Shown: piece by piece, positions 49,727 to 60,434 of the stretch
How positions within the stretch are numbered: the stretch's first letter is position 1
How the letters are laid out: each line of letters starts with the position of its first letter
Source: Cyanoderma ruficeps
Taxonomy: Eukaryota > Chordata > Aves > Passeriformes > Timaliidae
Assembly: GCA_008694505.1 (NCBI GenBank)
Contig: VZDJ01004378.1
Location: 14,098,645 to 14,162,644 of the forward strand
Reading direction: 5' to 3'
DNA: 64,000 bases
Notes under the pieces: model-generated
Told to the model about the DNA's origin: nothing
Databases searched by the model: none
Seen by the model: only the letters and a program-made list of their open reading frames with translations
Translations under genes and position numbers: made by a program

Positions 49727-49742
49727 AAACAGGGACAAACCA

Positions 49743-49747
49743 CTACA
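49743..49747. repeat. Target-site duplication CTACA, right copy
   Basis: Abuts the reverse solo LTR and equals 49332-49336. Confidence 0.85.
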
Positions 49748-49749
49748 AA

Positions 49750-52700
49750 AATACAGAACATTGGAAAAACCCAAATTTCGCACCTCTACAGTCTCTGATC
49801 TGTGAAGAATTTAGGCATCTCCTGCATTTTTGTCTTATTGAGACATATAAAGAAGAAATGAAAATATAGTTTATAACCAGATAAGCATATCCTGCCTTTC
49901 CTCTGGCTCCCCTTCTGAAATGGCTTTAGAGACCTTGGAAGCTACAGCAAAGTATTCTCTTGTCTAACCTGTCCGAGGCAGCAGAAATATTCACTATGGG
50001 CTGTACTGTTTACTCTCTATTCTTGGCACTTGGTAAATACAAGATTTTTTTTTTTTACAACCTGTGTCTGTGGTTCTTATAATTTCTCTGACACGGTGAC
50101 TACCTTTTACATCACAGTGAGTCTATTGTGGATGACTGCTCTGAGGCATGTGCTGACTGACATACAGCACTCTGGCAGACCTTTCTAGAAGCCAGTGCCC
50201 CAGAGCATCTTGTGGTGCATCCTACACCAGCACTACAAGTGTTGTTGCCAGCATTGTGGTTAATCACAAGAGGAGCATTTAAAATTTCTTGCTCTTGATG
50301 AAAACCATGCATTAATTCTAAGATGGTGAAGGAAATCTCCAAATATTAAACCAACAACTTCAGTTGCTTCAGCCCTCTGTTACCTGATTGCATTTCTCTA
50401 ATGTGTCTCTTTCACCATTGTACCCTTTTCCTCTTTCCTCAGTCTGTTGAGATCATGCAGAAATTCTGAAGTGATCTTTCTCACTACCACTTGTTCATCC
50501 TTCCCACCTCCAGCCACACACTCCCACAGATCAGGAGTCTTATCTGAGCAGGAAGAACTTGAGCAGGGGCCATGGAGAACTGTGTTGCTGAGCCGAGTCT
50601 GCCAGTGAGGACCTTCATCTGCATGGTAACAGTTACTGCTCTTGAGCCTAAGGAATAACTGGGAAAAATACTGTCAATCATTGATGGCATACTACTAGTC
50701 AGGCATCTGCACAGACTGTGCACTACTGATTGGCACTAAATCTTTTGGGGCTTTTCAAGTGCTGGGAAATTACAGCTGTTGGGGATGAATGAGGATAAAA
50801 ATGGCATAGAAATAATTCCTAAATTTACAGTAACGGGCTAAAATGGAAAGGAAACGATCAGTGGCACAATTTGTGTTTCTAATGGGTAAATGGGATGGCT
50901 CAAGGGCAAAGGCACAGCCAAGTATTTAAACATCAGGGAATTTCTTGAATATTGTGTTGACTGAATCCATCAATGATTTTGTGTGGTCAGCTGTCTGGTT
51001 TTGTTGGATAGTGATCCTGAGGTAGAAAACATACTCAAAAAATGAGCAACTAAAACGCCTGCTCCCAGAAGAGTCCAGTTTAAAAGGAATTCCATGTTAG
51101 TGAAAGCCAGTGTCATACACTGCAGGGAAGGGAGGTACTCTTACAGAAATACATCCTGTTCTGGGTAGCAGCAGTTAGTCCTCCTGAAAGTAAATCATCA
51201 AGATCCTAATCACTTCTGAAATTTAGGCCACTGCCTTTAATTTACTCTTCTGGGACCTGTCAAAGATTATGCAAGCAGCAGAAAGAGTAACAAAAGAAAT
51301 TAGTTTTAATCTGAAAATGGCACAAGGATTTTATCTTAATACCATTTTTGTTTTCAGTTTCTATTCACAAGGGGATCTGATGTAGTGTTTAGCATATTTG
51401 ATATCAAAGGCATTGATGATTCCAGGAGCTGAGTCAAATGACGTAGCGAACTGCCACCATAGCACTTTGCTGGAATGAGGAAAGCTTCTGAGCTTTACTT
51501 ATGACAACAGTAAGACTTTACTGTGCATTAATGTTTCAAATACTCAGTCTACTAAGCTTTTGAAAGTTAACAGCACACAGAAAATAATTTATTCTGGCCT
51601 TGCAAGATAATCTTTGAGACACACAAATCCTCACACACTCTCTTCCATTCTTGTCTATCTTTCTCTTGGACTATACCAAGCTTACACAAGAAGAGAAAAA
51701 AAAGGGCTAAAATTTATTTAAAGATATTTTTTTTCTAGCAGGTAGGAAGAAGCAGCACTTACCTGCAAAGCCTGGCACATGAAAATAGTTTAAAATAAAT
51801 GTGATGCCTGTTAAAATTTCCTACCACTGTAATAACTGTTTTTTGACTATAATAACCAAAAGTTAGATTCTTTCTTAAAATTACAGTCAACTGAGTATTA
51901 GAATAGAGAAAATTTGTACTGTGGAAATAGAGCTGTCTGAGAACTTCAAAGGAGAATAATTTTATACAAATATTGTGAACATCAAGCCCAAAATTTCTTT
52001 TTGGAAATGTCTTGTTGACAAGTAATTATCGTCGCAATGAAGGCGAGGTTCAAGGCAACATGGTTTCTATTGGGGACAAAGCCCAGCAATGTGGAAGTGG
52101 TAGCTCTCTGACCCTGTCATAAAGAAAGTAATAATATAGAGCCTCAAAACTTTAGCTTTGTGAATACATACTCTGTCAAATATGCTCCAAGCCAGAAGGC
52201 TCTAATACCTCCTATATGACTTTGTCAAAAAATCCAAAAATTTCAAAATATGCAGAATGCATCATGGGCTCCTCAGACCACCAAAATTTCCTGGGAAAAC
52301 AGCATGACAGTGGCCTTGATACTGAATAATCCCTCCAGTTTCCCAGAAGATAAGAGAACTTCAAAGATTTGGAGGAATTTGAAAATTTTTCTTATTTGTC
52401 TAATTCAGAGTGAATACAAAACAAACAAAACAAAATTAAATCACATTGAAAATTAATTATTACTCACTAGCCAAGTGTGTAGGGAAAGAGACATTCAGTG
52501 TAGTGTAGCAGGCAGCGGACATGGGGACAATGACACGGCAGAGCTGTGCGGATGCCTTGGTTCCCTCAGGCCATGTCTAATGACACTAAGACAACATATC
52601 TAGGCAACATATCTATTTGCTGAAATAACTCCAAATTAAAAGATTTGCATGTTAATCTCTATAAATTTAATGTCTAAACTCACATTTTAATGGGTACAAC

Positions 52701-54540
52701 AAGTGGAACACTTCAGCTCATCATAAAGTTCTTATTTAGCATATGGTGGCCTAATTATCTCTCTTGACTCCACTGGTTGGCTTGACTGGGTATTTGTTTG
52801 CCATAGCAGAACTCTGGACCTCACTGACCTGTATTCCCATAATTTTAAGTGTCTTAATCTCTAATTTTAATCTCACGCTTGCCCCTTCAGAGAAGCAATT
52901 CTAATTCTTCCAGTTGAAAGCACCTTTTCACATATATGCAAGTCTCTCCTATTACTTTAAAGGTTAGGGACCCACAGAATCCATACCAAATGTTGACCAG
53001 AACCTGATTTATTTCTCAATCCAGTTAAGAACATGTGAATTGGACATGCTCAGTTTATTAGGATGAAAAAAGTTACAAGAAATTAAAATAATCAGGGACA
53101 GTTAGAAACAGTATGCATGAAGCAGAAATAAGCAGATTAAGGTGCAGGCAACATATCAGAAACCACAGGGCAGCTTGCAGAATTAACTCAGGAGCAAAGG
53201 CAGTCTGCACATTTCAAGGTGAGCTTGTACATAACAATTTGGTGTTCACAGAAAGATATGTCTACATGGTGGTGACAAAGATTCATGTTGAAGGGCACAC
53301 TAGTCCTCTGTTACAGGTGGAGTACGTTTCATATTAAAGGTCAGCACTTTCAAATGTTCCACTTACTTTGTTACACAAACCTCATTCTGAGAAAGCAGAA
53401 AAATACTATTTTTAGCACTTTTCATATATAGATTATACCTGTTAGTCTATTAAAAAAAAAGGAACACAAAAACCTAATAAATAAAATCTCTCTTGCAACA
53501 CAGAGGGAGCTACTATGGGAACTCAGCTCACAATGAAGGCCTGTACCTTGAGTAGGCCAACAGACATCAAGTAGAGTGTCAAGCACTATTCAAGGTGAGC
53601 AAAAAAATTAGAATTTGAACTACAGGAGTGGGAAAGAGCAGAAAGAGACGGGGGGAAGACGGAAACAGAAATCACATATTTGAAAGCACTTTGCCTGCTT
53701 CTGTATCAGATTCTAATGCATCTGCTCAGGTACTCTGAGTTCCCAAAAACACTGAAATAAATCCTCTCACAAGAAGAGCCTAAGAATAATAAATCCACAT
53801 TTTAATGGGACATGAGTGACTCTACTAATGAAAGCTAGTGCTAAATTTAAAAAATAAAATTTACTTTCTGATATGCACCACTTGCAATGAAAACTCCATC
53901 TTTGGAAGTCTGAATGCAAATCCGTAAAAGAGTGCAAAGTAAACAAGCGAAGTCCTCATGTAACATGTCTATAAATAATTCTTCAAACCAATCTTTGGAC
54001 AGGGTAACATCACACTTGGGCATGTGGCTTACAATTTGATTTTTAAAAAAGTTTCCCTGTAAATAATCTATATCTGGTTTACCTTTTCCTCCTCTACACT
54101 CCCTTTAACACCAGGTACCTCTTGTAGCAGCTTGACCCTGGCTGGCTGCCAGGTACCCACCAAAGCTACTCTATCATTCCCCTCCTCACCAGGAGAGTAA
54201 AAGCCAAATTCTCTTGTGCTGACACCAATCGGGACAATTCACAAGCCCGATTGTCTGGTCCCACCAACAGTAAAGAAACTACATGAAAAAGCTAAATTCA
54301 AGTTCAGTACTTTTACACAGACTGATTTTAACAAGGCTCAGACAAATGAAAGGAATAAATTGCAGTTTTCAGAACTAGATCTGTGTGGAAAAACAGTAGA
54401 GACAAAGAGCATGATGGAATAGTTTGAGACCTGTTGGTGAGGGAGGAGGGACCCTAGCATGTTTCTTTAGCCATTTCGCATTTAGCAGCATTATTAGGAG
54501 CTAGGTCAGAATGGCATTTTCAATATTATTGCCGCTTGGT
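49750..54540. other. Unique non-coding DNA
   Basis: No gene was recognised; frames are short. A 13-bp tandem word, caacatatcta twice, occurs at 52592-52615. The 50.07-50.75 kb part is less AT-rich, with short minus frames lacking any family resemblance. Confidence 0.6.
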
Positions 54541-54543
54541 CTC

Positions 54544-55112
54544 TGTTGTGGTTTGACTGAAGCCACAGCAGCTAAGCAGGTAGCAGCTAAGCAGGTGGCA
54601 GCTAAGCAGGTGACAGCTAAGCACGCACTCAGCTGTTAACGCACTTCCTGTCCCCAGCAAGATCAGGAGAGAATAGGAAGGGCAAGAGCAATAAAACTTA
54701 TTAGTTGAGACAAAGATAGTTTAGTAAGTGAAGAAAGAAAGGGAAAAAACAAGTGACCCAAATGCAATGCTCCACAACCTACAAGCAGATCAATGTCCAG
54801 ACACTTTCTGAGCAATAATTATAAGATAAATCCTACAATTTTTCTTGCTACCCGTTTTACTGCTGGGCATGAAATCTTATGGTAAGGAGTATCTATTCAG
54901 TAGTTGGGACCATTTGTTCCAGCTGTGTCTCCTCCCAGTTTCTTGCGCACCCCCAGCTAATCACTGGGGTGGGTGAGAACAAAGAAGAAAAAGGAAAAAG
55001 CCTGCAATGCTCTGCAGGTACTGTTCAGCAGCAGCCAAACACCAGGTGGTTTTAATCACAAATCCAAACCAGCACTGTATGAAGAAATTTGACTCCATCA
55101 CAGGCAGGCACA
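54544..55112 (-). mobile_element. Old solo LTR of bird ERVL-like type, minus strand
   Basis: The plus-strand ends TGTTGTGGTTTGACTG and CAGGCAGGCACA match, reversed, the two ends of a very widespread bird LTR. Internal words also fit (tgcgcacccccagctaatca, cagctgtgtctcctcccag, atcacaaatccaaacc, gtttagtaagtgaag). On the element's own strand the TATA region that I recall as 'atataaagctgg' is mutated here. The outside 5-mers (GTCTC and GTGCA) do not match, and changes are many, so it is older than the two solo LTRs at 48.5-49.7 kb. The 113-codon plus frame 55007-55348 and minus frame 54961-55233 overlap its end and are not genes. Confidence 0.8.
54568..54624. repeat. 15-bp tandem repeat, 3.8 copies, inside the LTR
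   Basis: The unit gcagctaagcaggta occurs at 54568, 54583, 54598 and 54613 (partial, starting aca) with one or two changes per copy. Only one such unit is expected at this place in the LTR type as I remember it, so this copy was expanded by local tandem duplication. Confidence 0.85.
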
Positions 55113-55935
55113 GTGCACTATCTGTGGGGATTAGAGGTGAAGAACAGAAATGCATGTTCCCCTCCCCTGTGTGCAGAGGGGATTCCCACACTGAAATGGG
55201 AGTGATTTGTTCTTCATTTCTTTCACTGTTCACCAGCTACACTATTTTTAGACTACACCAGGATGTCATTAACCATCAAACTGGCACCACTTTTCCAAGG
55301 TTTCAGCCCAGCAGAGGACAACTAGTCTTTATTTGCTCTGATGTTTGATTCTTAAAGTACATATAACTTCTGGTCCTACATTCAGTTGCCATTTATCCAG
55401 TTCACTTTATAGTATCTACAACCAATTGGCAGACTTCTAGAAATATAAAATAAATTACTTTACAGTTCTTAACATCGTGACCCCATTTGCAAATAAATGT
55501 GAAGTGGCTAAAAGCCATTTTAAACAATTCTGCTGTAGTGCAAGGAACAGGAAGAAAAATACTTTTCTTCTATATCTTTTTTGAGTATTTTTACTAATCT
55601 TACAGTATTTAGATTCTTTCCTTACAATTTGAAGCGACTGAACAAACTTTGAAAAGGTAATTGCATTCCAGTTTTTAATCTGAACCTGTGTGCAGAGAAG
55701 GGTAAATTATACTTTTCATCTTCATGTAATTCCAAAACGTTTTGAAAATTGAGGTATTACTTTGGTTGCCTATTGAAAGTAGTGAATGTAAGGTTTGATG
55801 TTGTGATGGACAATATTATGGGAAAACCTTATAAATAAGTTCTGCATATGTTTCACTGTCTGGACCCTCTTACTGCATCACACCTTTAGGATTCTATGAA
55901 CTACACTGGACTTTGAATGAATTTGCAGTCAGTGA

Positions 55936-55947
55936 ATGCAAATTTGC
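55936..55947. promoter_or_regulatory. Octamer ATGCAAAT overlapping palindrome GCAAATTTGC
   Basis: ATGCAAAT (55936-55943) is a consensus POU-domain octamer. It overlaps a perfect 10-bp palindrome (55938-55947). The word aatttgcag also occurs at 55920-55928 and again at 55941-55949. Any binding function is inference. Confidence 0.3.
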
Positions 55948-58418
55948 AGCAACCGGGAAGCTGGACCATTACGTTCTGTTGCTGCATACCAGAGTAATTG
56001 TTTCTGTAGGAAGAAGTGTTCAGCAGCAGAAATGAATGTGAAATCACCCTACCTCATACTATTTGTTGTATTGCTTTATCACTTGAAATAGAGAATAAGC
56101 TACCACACTATGTGATCCTTTGTGGAAAAGCTTTGTGACGGATGCTCCCAAGCACGCCACTAAATCTTAGGAAAGCCATTTCAATGAATTGAATTGAGAA
56201 TATTTTAAAACTGCTGACAAACTCTTTTAATCTGAAATGCTTATTAGCATATCCAAGTCTGCTCAAAAGGCATATCTTGTGAGCTGTTTGAAGGGGAAGC
56301 TTTAACAGTACAGTCAGGCATGTAGTTTCAGTGGCATTTGATGGTTCCTCAAAATGACCTAATTTCTTTTAATTGACTATCAGATTGTGTTTTCAATCCC
56401 ACTTTAGGATTTGCAAAAATCTGCTCTTAATCTTTACTCACAATTCCAAACAGAAGTGCAATTGACATTTCTCTAATATACAAGTAATCCCTGCTTTTCA
56501 TATTCTGTTAAATGCTTCTATGCTTGCAAAAGCTGATGTTGAGGATGCTTTTGGAAAATAGACGATGCTTCTGTTAAATCATCTAGATAGAAGCATACAC
56601 TTTGAAAATTAAAGCTGCCGTAACTTTACTCCCTACTCTCTGCAATGTTGCAGGTGAACTAAAGGACAAGAATTGAAGACGATACAGCATCCTCCTACTA
56701 TAAAATGGTGTTTTTTGACTTAGGTTCAGAAATCCCTGTAGGTCTGTTATCCTTACATATGTCTTAGGTGTTAATGGACCAAGCTTCACTTCGAAAACCT
56801 AATGAGTTACAAACCTCAGACAGCAGATACTGTTCTCACTGAGAGGCACTGTTTAACTTCCCATAGTTCATGTAAAATTTCACCAGAGCAAATGTACTAA
56901 TAAGAGTGGAGATGCCCATGAACAACCTGCAGCAGACACAATGCCCCCTTTTAACATTTGATTTCACTGATCTTCTTTAACTTTTATGCTCATAAATGAA
57001 GCTTTGTAAGGCATTTTGATAACAATCTTTATTGCCAGCATCAATGTGACATTTGATTAAACCAGTCCTTCTGGGCTTTATCTTTAAAGTTACTGGATTT
57101 TTCAGCATTAAGAACTTAATCACTTTGTTTCTGAATCCATTTGTAGATTCAGCTATCATTTTCTGTTCTCTGGGTTACTTTAACTGAAAGCCTTCCCACA
57201 GCTAGTTAATGCTCATACTTTTTCATAAGCTGAATCTGCTTATGACACTGAATCTGAGAGCTAATCTTATATTGTATTTTTTAAATCTCATTAATTTACT
57301 GTGACTAAGGTATACTGTAAAATCCAGTATTTGCTAAAGGTATAGTGCAATGCCCACACCATTTACTATAGCTGCTAGATTTTATGTCCATTGTAAAACA
57401 AAATGGGCTTTTTAAAGATAACATCTTAGATAAGGTCCAGTTTTGAACAGCACTGCGAAAAACCTGCTTGACTTTCTGTACTAAGACCAAAAATGCCAAA
57501 GGTAGACACAGAAACCTAGACAATATATGTAATGACCTGCATCCATTCACAATAACAAGAACAACAGCTCAGGAACCTTAACTGGTAAGTATTTGCAGGA
57601 AATGGATATCGTCTCAAATCTCAGCATGGGCCAGATGAATTTGGAAAAGCTTGGCTTCAAAGCATTTTTTAATCAGCTTCTGTAATCTCTGATTCTCAGA
57701 AAGACAGCAAACTAGCAAACTCTTTACATTTATCCTTCCTCTCCAGGTCCACTGTGTGCAGTAGGCTACTTAGGAATAGAGTCTTCTAATTTCTCATATT
57801 CTATGTCCAACCGAGAATTTAGGCTGTTTCTCATCTTTTTTGGCACATATAATTAGTACACTACTTTTCTTGTGAAAGAAATCTGCAAGGGGGAAGTTTC
57901 ACAGGAGAGCGAATAAAGATGTACAGGAAACATCCCAGAGCAGTGAATTGTTACTGCAAGAGAATTCATAGTGCCATGAACTGGCATCACCAATATACTC
58001 TAAAGGCACGGCGTGGTGAGGGAATCAAAAACTAAGCTTTGCCACAGAAAACTTGAACTGCCCTCTAAGCATCCTCCTTGACTTCCATATTCAGAGAAAA
58101 TTCACAACAGCAAAATAAGTATATTGACAAATAAGAAACAGGAATACAAGATAATAGGAAGGTGGTCAATTAGCAAATCCATGAGTTACCCAGTTAGCAA
58201 ATGAATACCCTATCCTACTAGCAGGTATTGGAGGACATGTGTAGGAAGGTGCAGGTGCTGAGTAATCTCAGATACAGCTAATGGAGAACCAGTGTTCAAA
58301 AATATACACATGAACCCAGCAGTTATTGCCTAGCAAACTTCACTGTAGGTTGAGAAAATGAAGTAGGCAACCTAAAAATATCTGTGTTCCAGATATTAAC
58401 TGACCTTAATAAACTCTT

Positions 58419-58442
58419 GCTTTATTAAAAGCTTTATTAAAA
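58419..58442. repeat. Tandem duplication of 12 bp
   Basis: gctttattaaaa occurs twice in direct succession with no difference, a simple recent tandem duplication. Confidence 0.85.
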
Positions 58443-58689
58443 GTATATTATGTTGGACGAAATTAGTATGTTATGGGAATTCAAACACGTGGAGGCAATT
58501 TTCAATTTTACAAAATTTTAGCTAGTATTTTTGGGCTATCTGTTGATGTTCGACCAATCTGTCCCAGAAATAAACAGGTCATCATCAGAAAACCAAATGA
58601 AGAAAACACAAGCAAAAAAGTAATAATATAATAATAAATAGCAGTAAAATGAAGTAGGGGGTTTTTTGCAAGATCTGTAAGTGTTGGAT

Positions 58690-58881
58690 TTGTACTCTTT
58701 TAATATACCATTTGTCACCGGCATTGAAAATGGAAAAAATGTCATACATTCATCTTCATTAGCAATCAGGAAGAGGTTAAAAAGCGCAATAATTAAATTA
58801 GCAGATGATAATAAATTGGGAAGTGTAGTAAATGACCTTTCTACAGCAAAGGCACAGAAATGCAGTATAGAATTTCCATAG
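58690..58881 (+). pseudogene. Degraded non-LTR reverse-transcriptase fragment (CR1/L2-clade LINE)
   Basis: The frame starting at 58681 encodes IIKLADDNKLG at residues 37-47. The ADD at 58801-58809 is in the context of the catalytic motif of CR1/L2-type reverse transcriptases, usually F-ADD-T-K-L-G. Upstream in the same frame an FNI word (residues 7-9) and an IENG word (residues 15-18) resemble the segment that normally precedes it, but the gap to ADD is about 17 residues too long. The frame ends soon after. Sequence from 58885 to about 59400 might be the decayed remainder of the element; I could not confirm that. It is not a working gene. Confidence 0.45.
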
Positions 58882-58884
58882 GCT

Positions 58885-60370
58885 CTACTAAATATGTAGA
58901 AGATGAAGCAACTAGATAAAGTTGTTTTTCAAAACAAAAAAAACGGGACCACCAATATTACTTCAGTCCAGTAAAGTGTGATTTACACAATAGCCTATTG
59001 CCCAGAAAGGACAATGTGACTTTGAGCAGCACATAGAGAACGACTTTAAATTATAGGAAAGAAAAAAATATATTTTACAAAGTTAGTAGAATTTAGACTA
59101 ATGTATTCAATTCTAAGGACAGCCCAACAGGCATTGAAAAGCTGAGGGAACCAAAAGCACGAAGGCAATAAGATTGTGTGGAAAGAACAATTTAACAGAA
59201 AATACTTAGAGCATGAAATATCTATAGATTGATTAAGAGAAAATGCCTTAATAAGTTAAATGAGTTGAGAACTTATTGAGGTCAAACTAAGCAAAATAAG
59301 TAGGTTGGGTTGCAAGTGTTTAAAAGAATTTTTGGAAGAAATGAGATCTTTCAAGTTGTGTTTTATTGGAAACCCTTTCTGAAGTTTAGAAAATAAATTG
59401 TTGGAGGCCATCTTAGCTTTGCCAAGATGTTAATTGTTTGTTACCTCATATCTAAATCCACCCACACTGAGCAATTTCTCCACAGTCTTCCAAAAAAAAA
59501 AAAAGCAAGGAATGGCAGCCAAGCAGAAAACCCTGAGGGAAGGAAGTGAAAGTAACTGAACATCTAGCAAAAGTACTAGATTTGCAAATATCTAGTAATG
59601 CCCATTGAGTTCAAAGGTCTTCAGCTTACTTGCTCTAAACAGTAATTTAAGTAGCCTGACTCTTTGGCTCCTTATATGTATCTTGAAAATTATTACCCTT
59701 AAAAGCTGCTTTGGTTTGGTTTTCTTTAAATATGAAACTTCACCTTTTCGTCACTTTTTTGCAACACTATTTTACATCAGAGTGCAGACACCCATACTAC
59801 AGACTACAGACTGACTTGACAAAAAGATCACAAACACATCATGCTGATCCAAGATTGATCTTTCAGCAGAAAAAAAACACTTTTTCTTCTTTATTTAAAA
59901 TTATCTATAAGCTAGTCTATGGGCCCAATTCCAAAAATCCCCTATTATTTCAAATTTTCATGATATCTTGCAATTTTAAAACTTACAGAACATGCTTTTG
60001 TCATATTGTTTCCATTTCTCATAGTATGTCAGAAATGGTACTTTGAATAATAAAACTATTGCAGATCTACTGCAATAAGCAAGAGTTTCAGATAAAAAGA
60101 TACTGTTCAGATACATTAAAATTATAAAATATGCATTTTATTACATGTTTGAAGAGGATTATTAATATTGTGCAATCACTGCATTTGTAGCTCAATGTAA
60201 ATTAAGATGTTTTATGTTTAGAAACTAGCAAAAACACATTTTTCTGAAAACCTTCAAGATAAAGTCGAGACATTTACACCAAATACACTGCATGGTTGAG
60301 TCCCTTAAAATTTTCATTGCAGTTTAGGATGCAAACAAAGTTAGCAGGAGCTAGTTCGTTATACTACTAA
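58885..60370. other. Non-coding DNA, possibly including the decayed 3' part of an old LINE
   Basis: A-rich, purine-biased sequence to about 59400 is compatible with an ancient LINE remnant on the plus strand. The rest is unique AT-rich DNA. The plus frames 59605-59814 and 59711-60046 (111 codons) are AT-driven, without family resemblance. Confidence 0.45.
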
Positions 60371-60376
60371 AACAAC

Positions 60377-60431
60377 TAAATATTCCTATTCTAAATAAGG
60401 AATATTTATTCCTTAAATATATAAAGGAATA
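60377..60431. repeat. Cluster of mutually complementary repeats (competing hairpins)
   Basis: taaatattcct (60377-60387) pairs exactly with aggaatattta (60398-60408). taaggaat (60396-60403) pairs with attcctta (60408-60415). tattcctt (60407-60414) pairs with aaggaata (60424-60431). aaggaatattt also occurs twice directly (60397-60407 and 60424-60434, 27 bp apart). The hairpins overlap and cannot form together. Confidence 0.75.
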
Positions 60432-60434
60432 TTT

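Larger units (their letters stand above)
49337..49742 (-). mobile_element. Complete solo LTR of a second avian endogenous retrovirus, reverse
   Basis: The 406-bp element has plus-strand ends TGTCAG and AAACCA, so on its own strand it begins TGGTTT and ends CTGACA, between exact CTACA duplications. The minus-strand AATAAA (49422-49427), about 85 nt before the 3' end, sets the orientation. A GC-rich, CpG-containing U5-like part (49364-49420) follows it. A run of 14 G (49713-49726; C on the element's strand) sits close to the U3 start. It shares no obvious sequence with the forward solo LTR 130 bp away, so it is a different family and a separate insertion. A 65-codon plus frame (49601-49798) crosses its edge and is not a gene. 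Confidence 0.88.
55115..58675. other. Unique non-coding DNA, complex sequence at 55.9-56.4 kb
   Basis: No gene was recognised. The part from about 55880 to 56420 is free of simple repeats, has mixed composition and holds an octamer motif within a palindrome (55936-55947). A tandem 12-bp duplication occurs at 58419-58442. The frames are short. Confidence 0.55.

Noticed and set aside
54568..54624. CRISPR array (regular short repeats)
   Set aside because: The units are directly adjacent, with no spacers, and lie in a retroviral LTR of an animal genome; it is a minisatellite.
55007..55348. 113-codon plus frame
   Set aside because: It begins in the old LTR and runs into unrelated flank, so it is a chance read-through.
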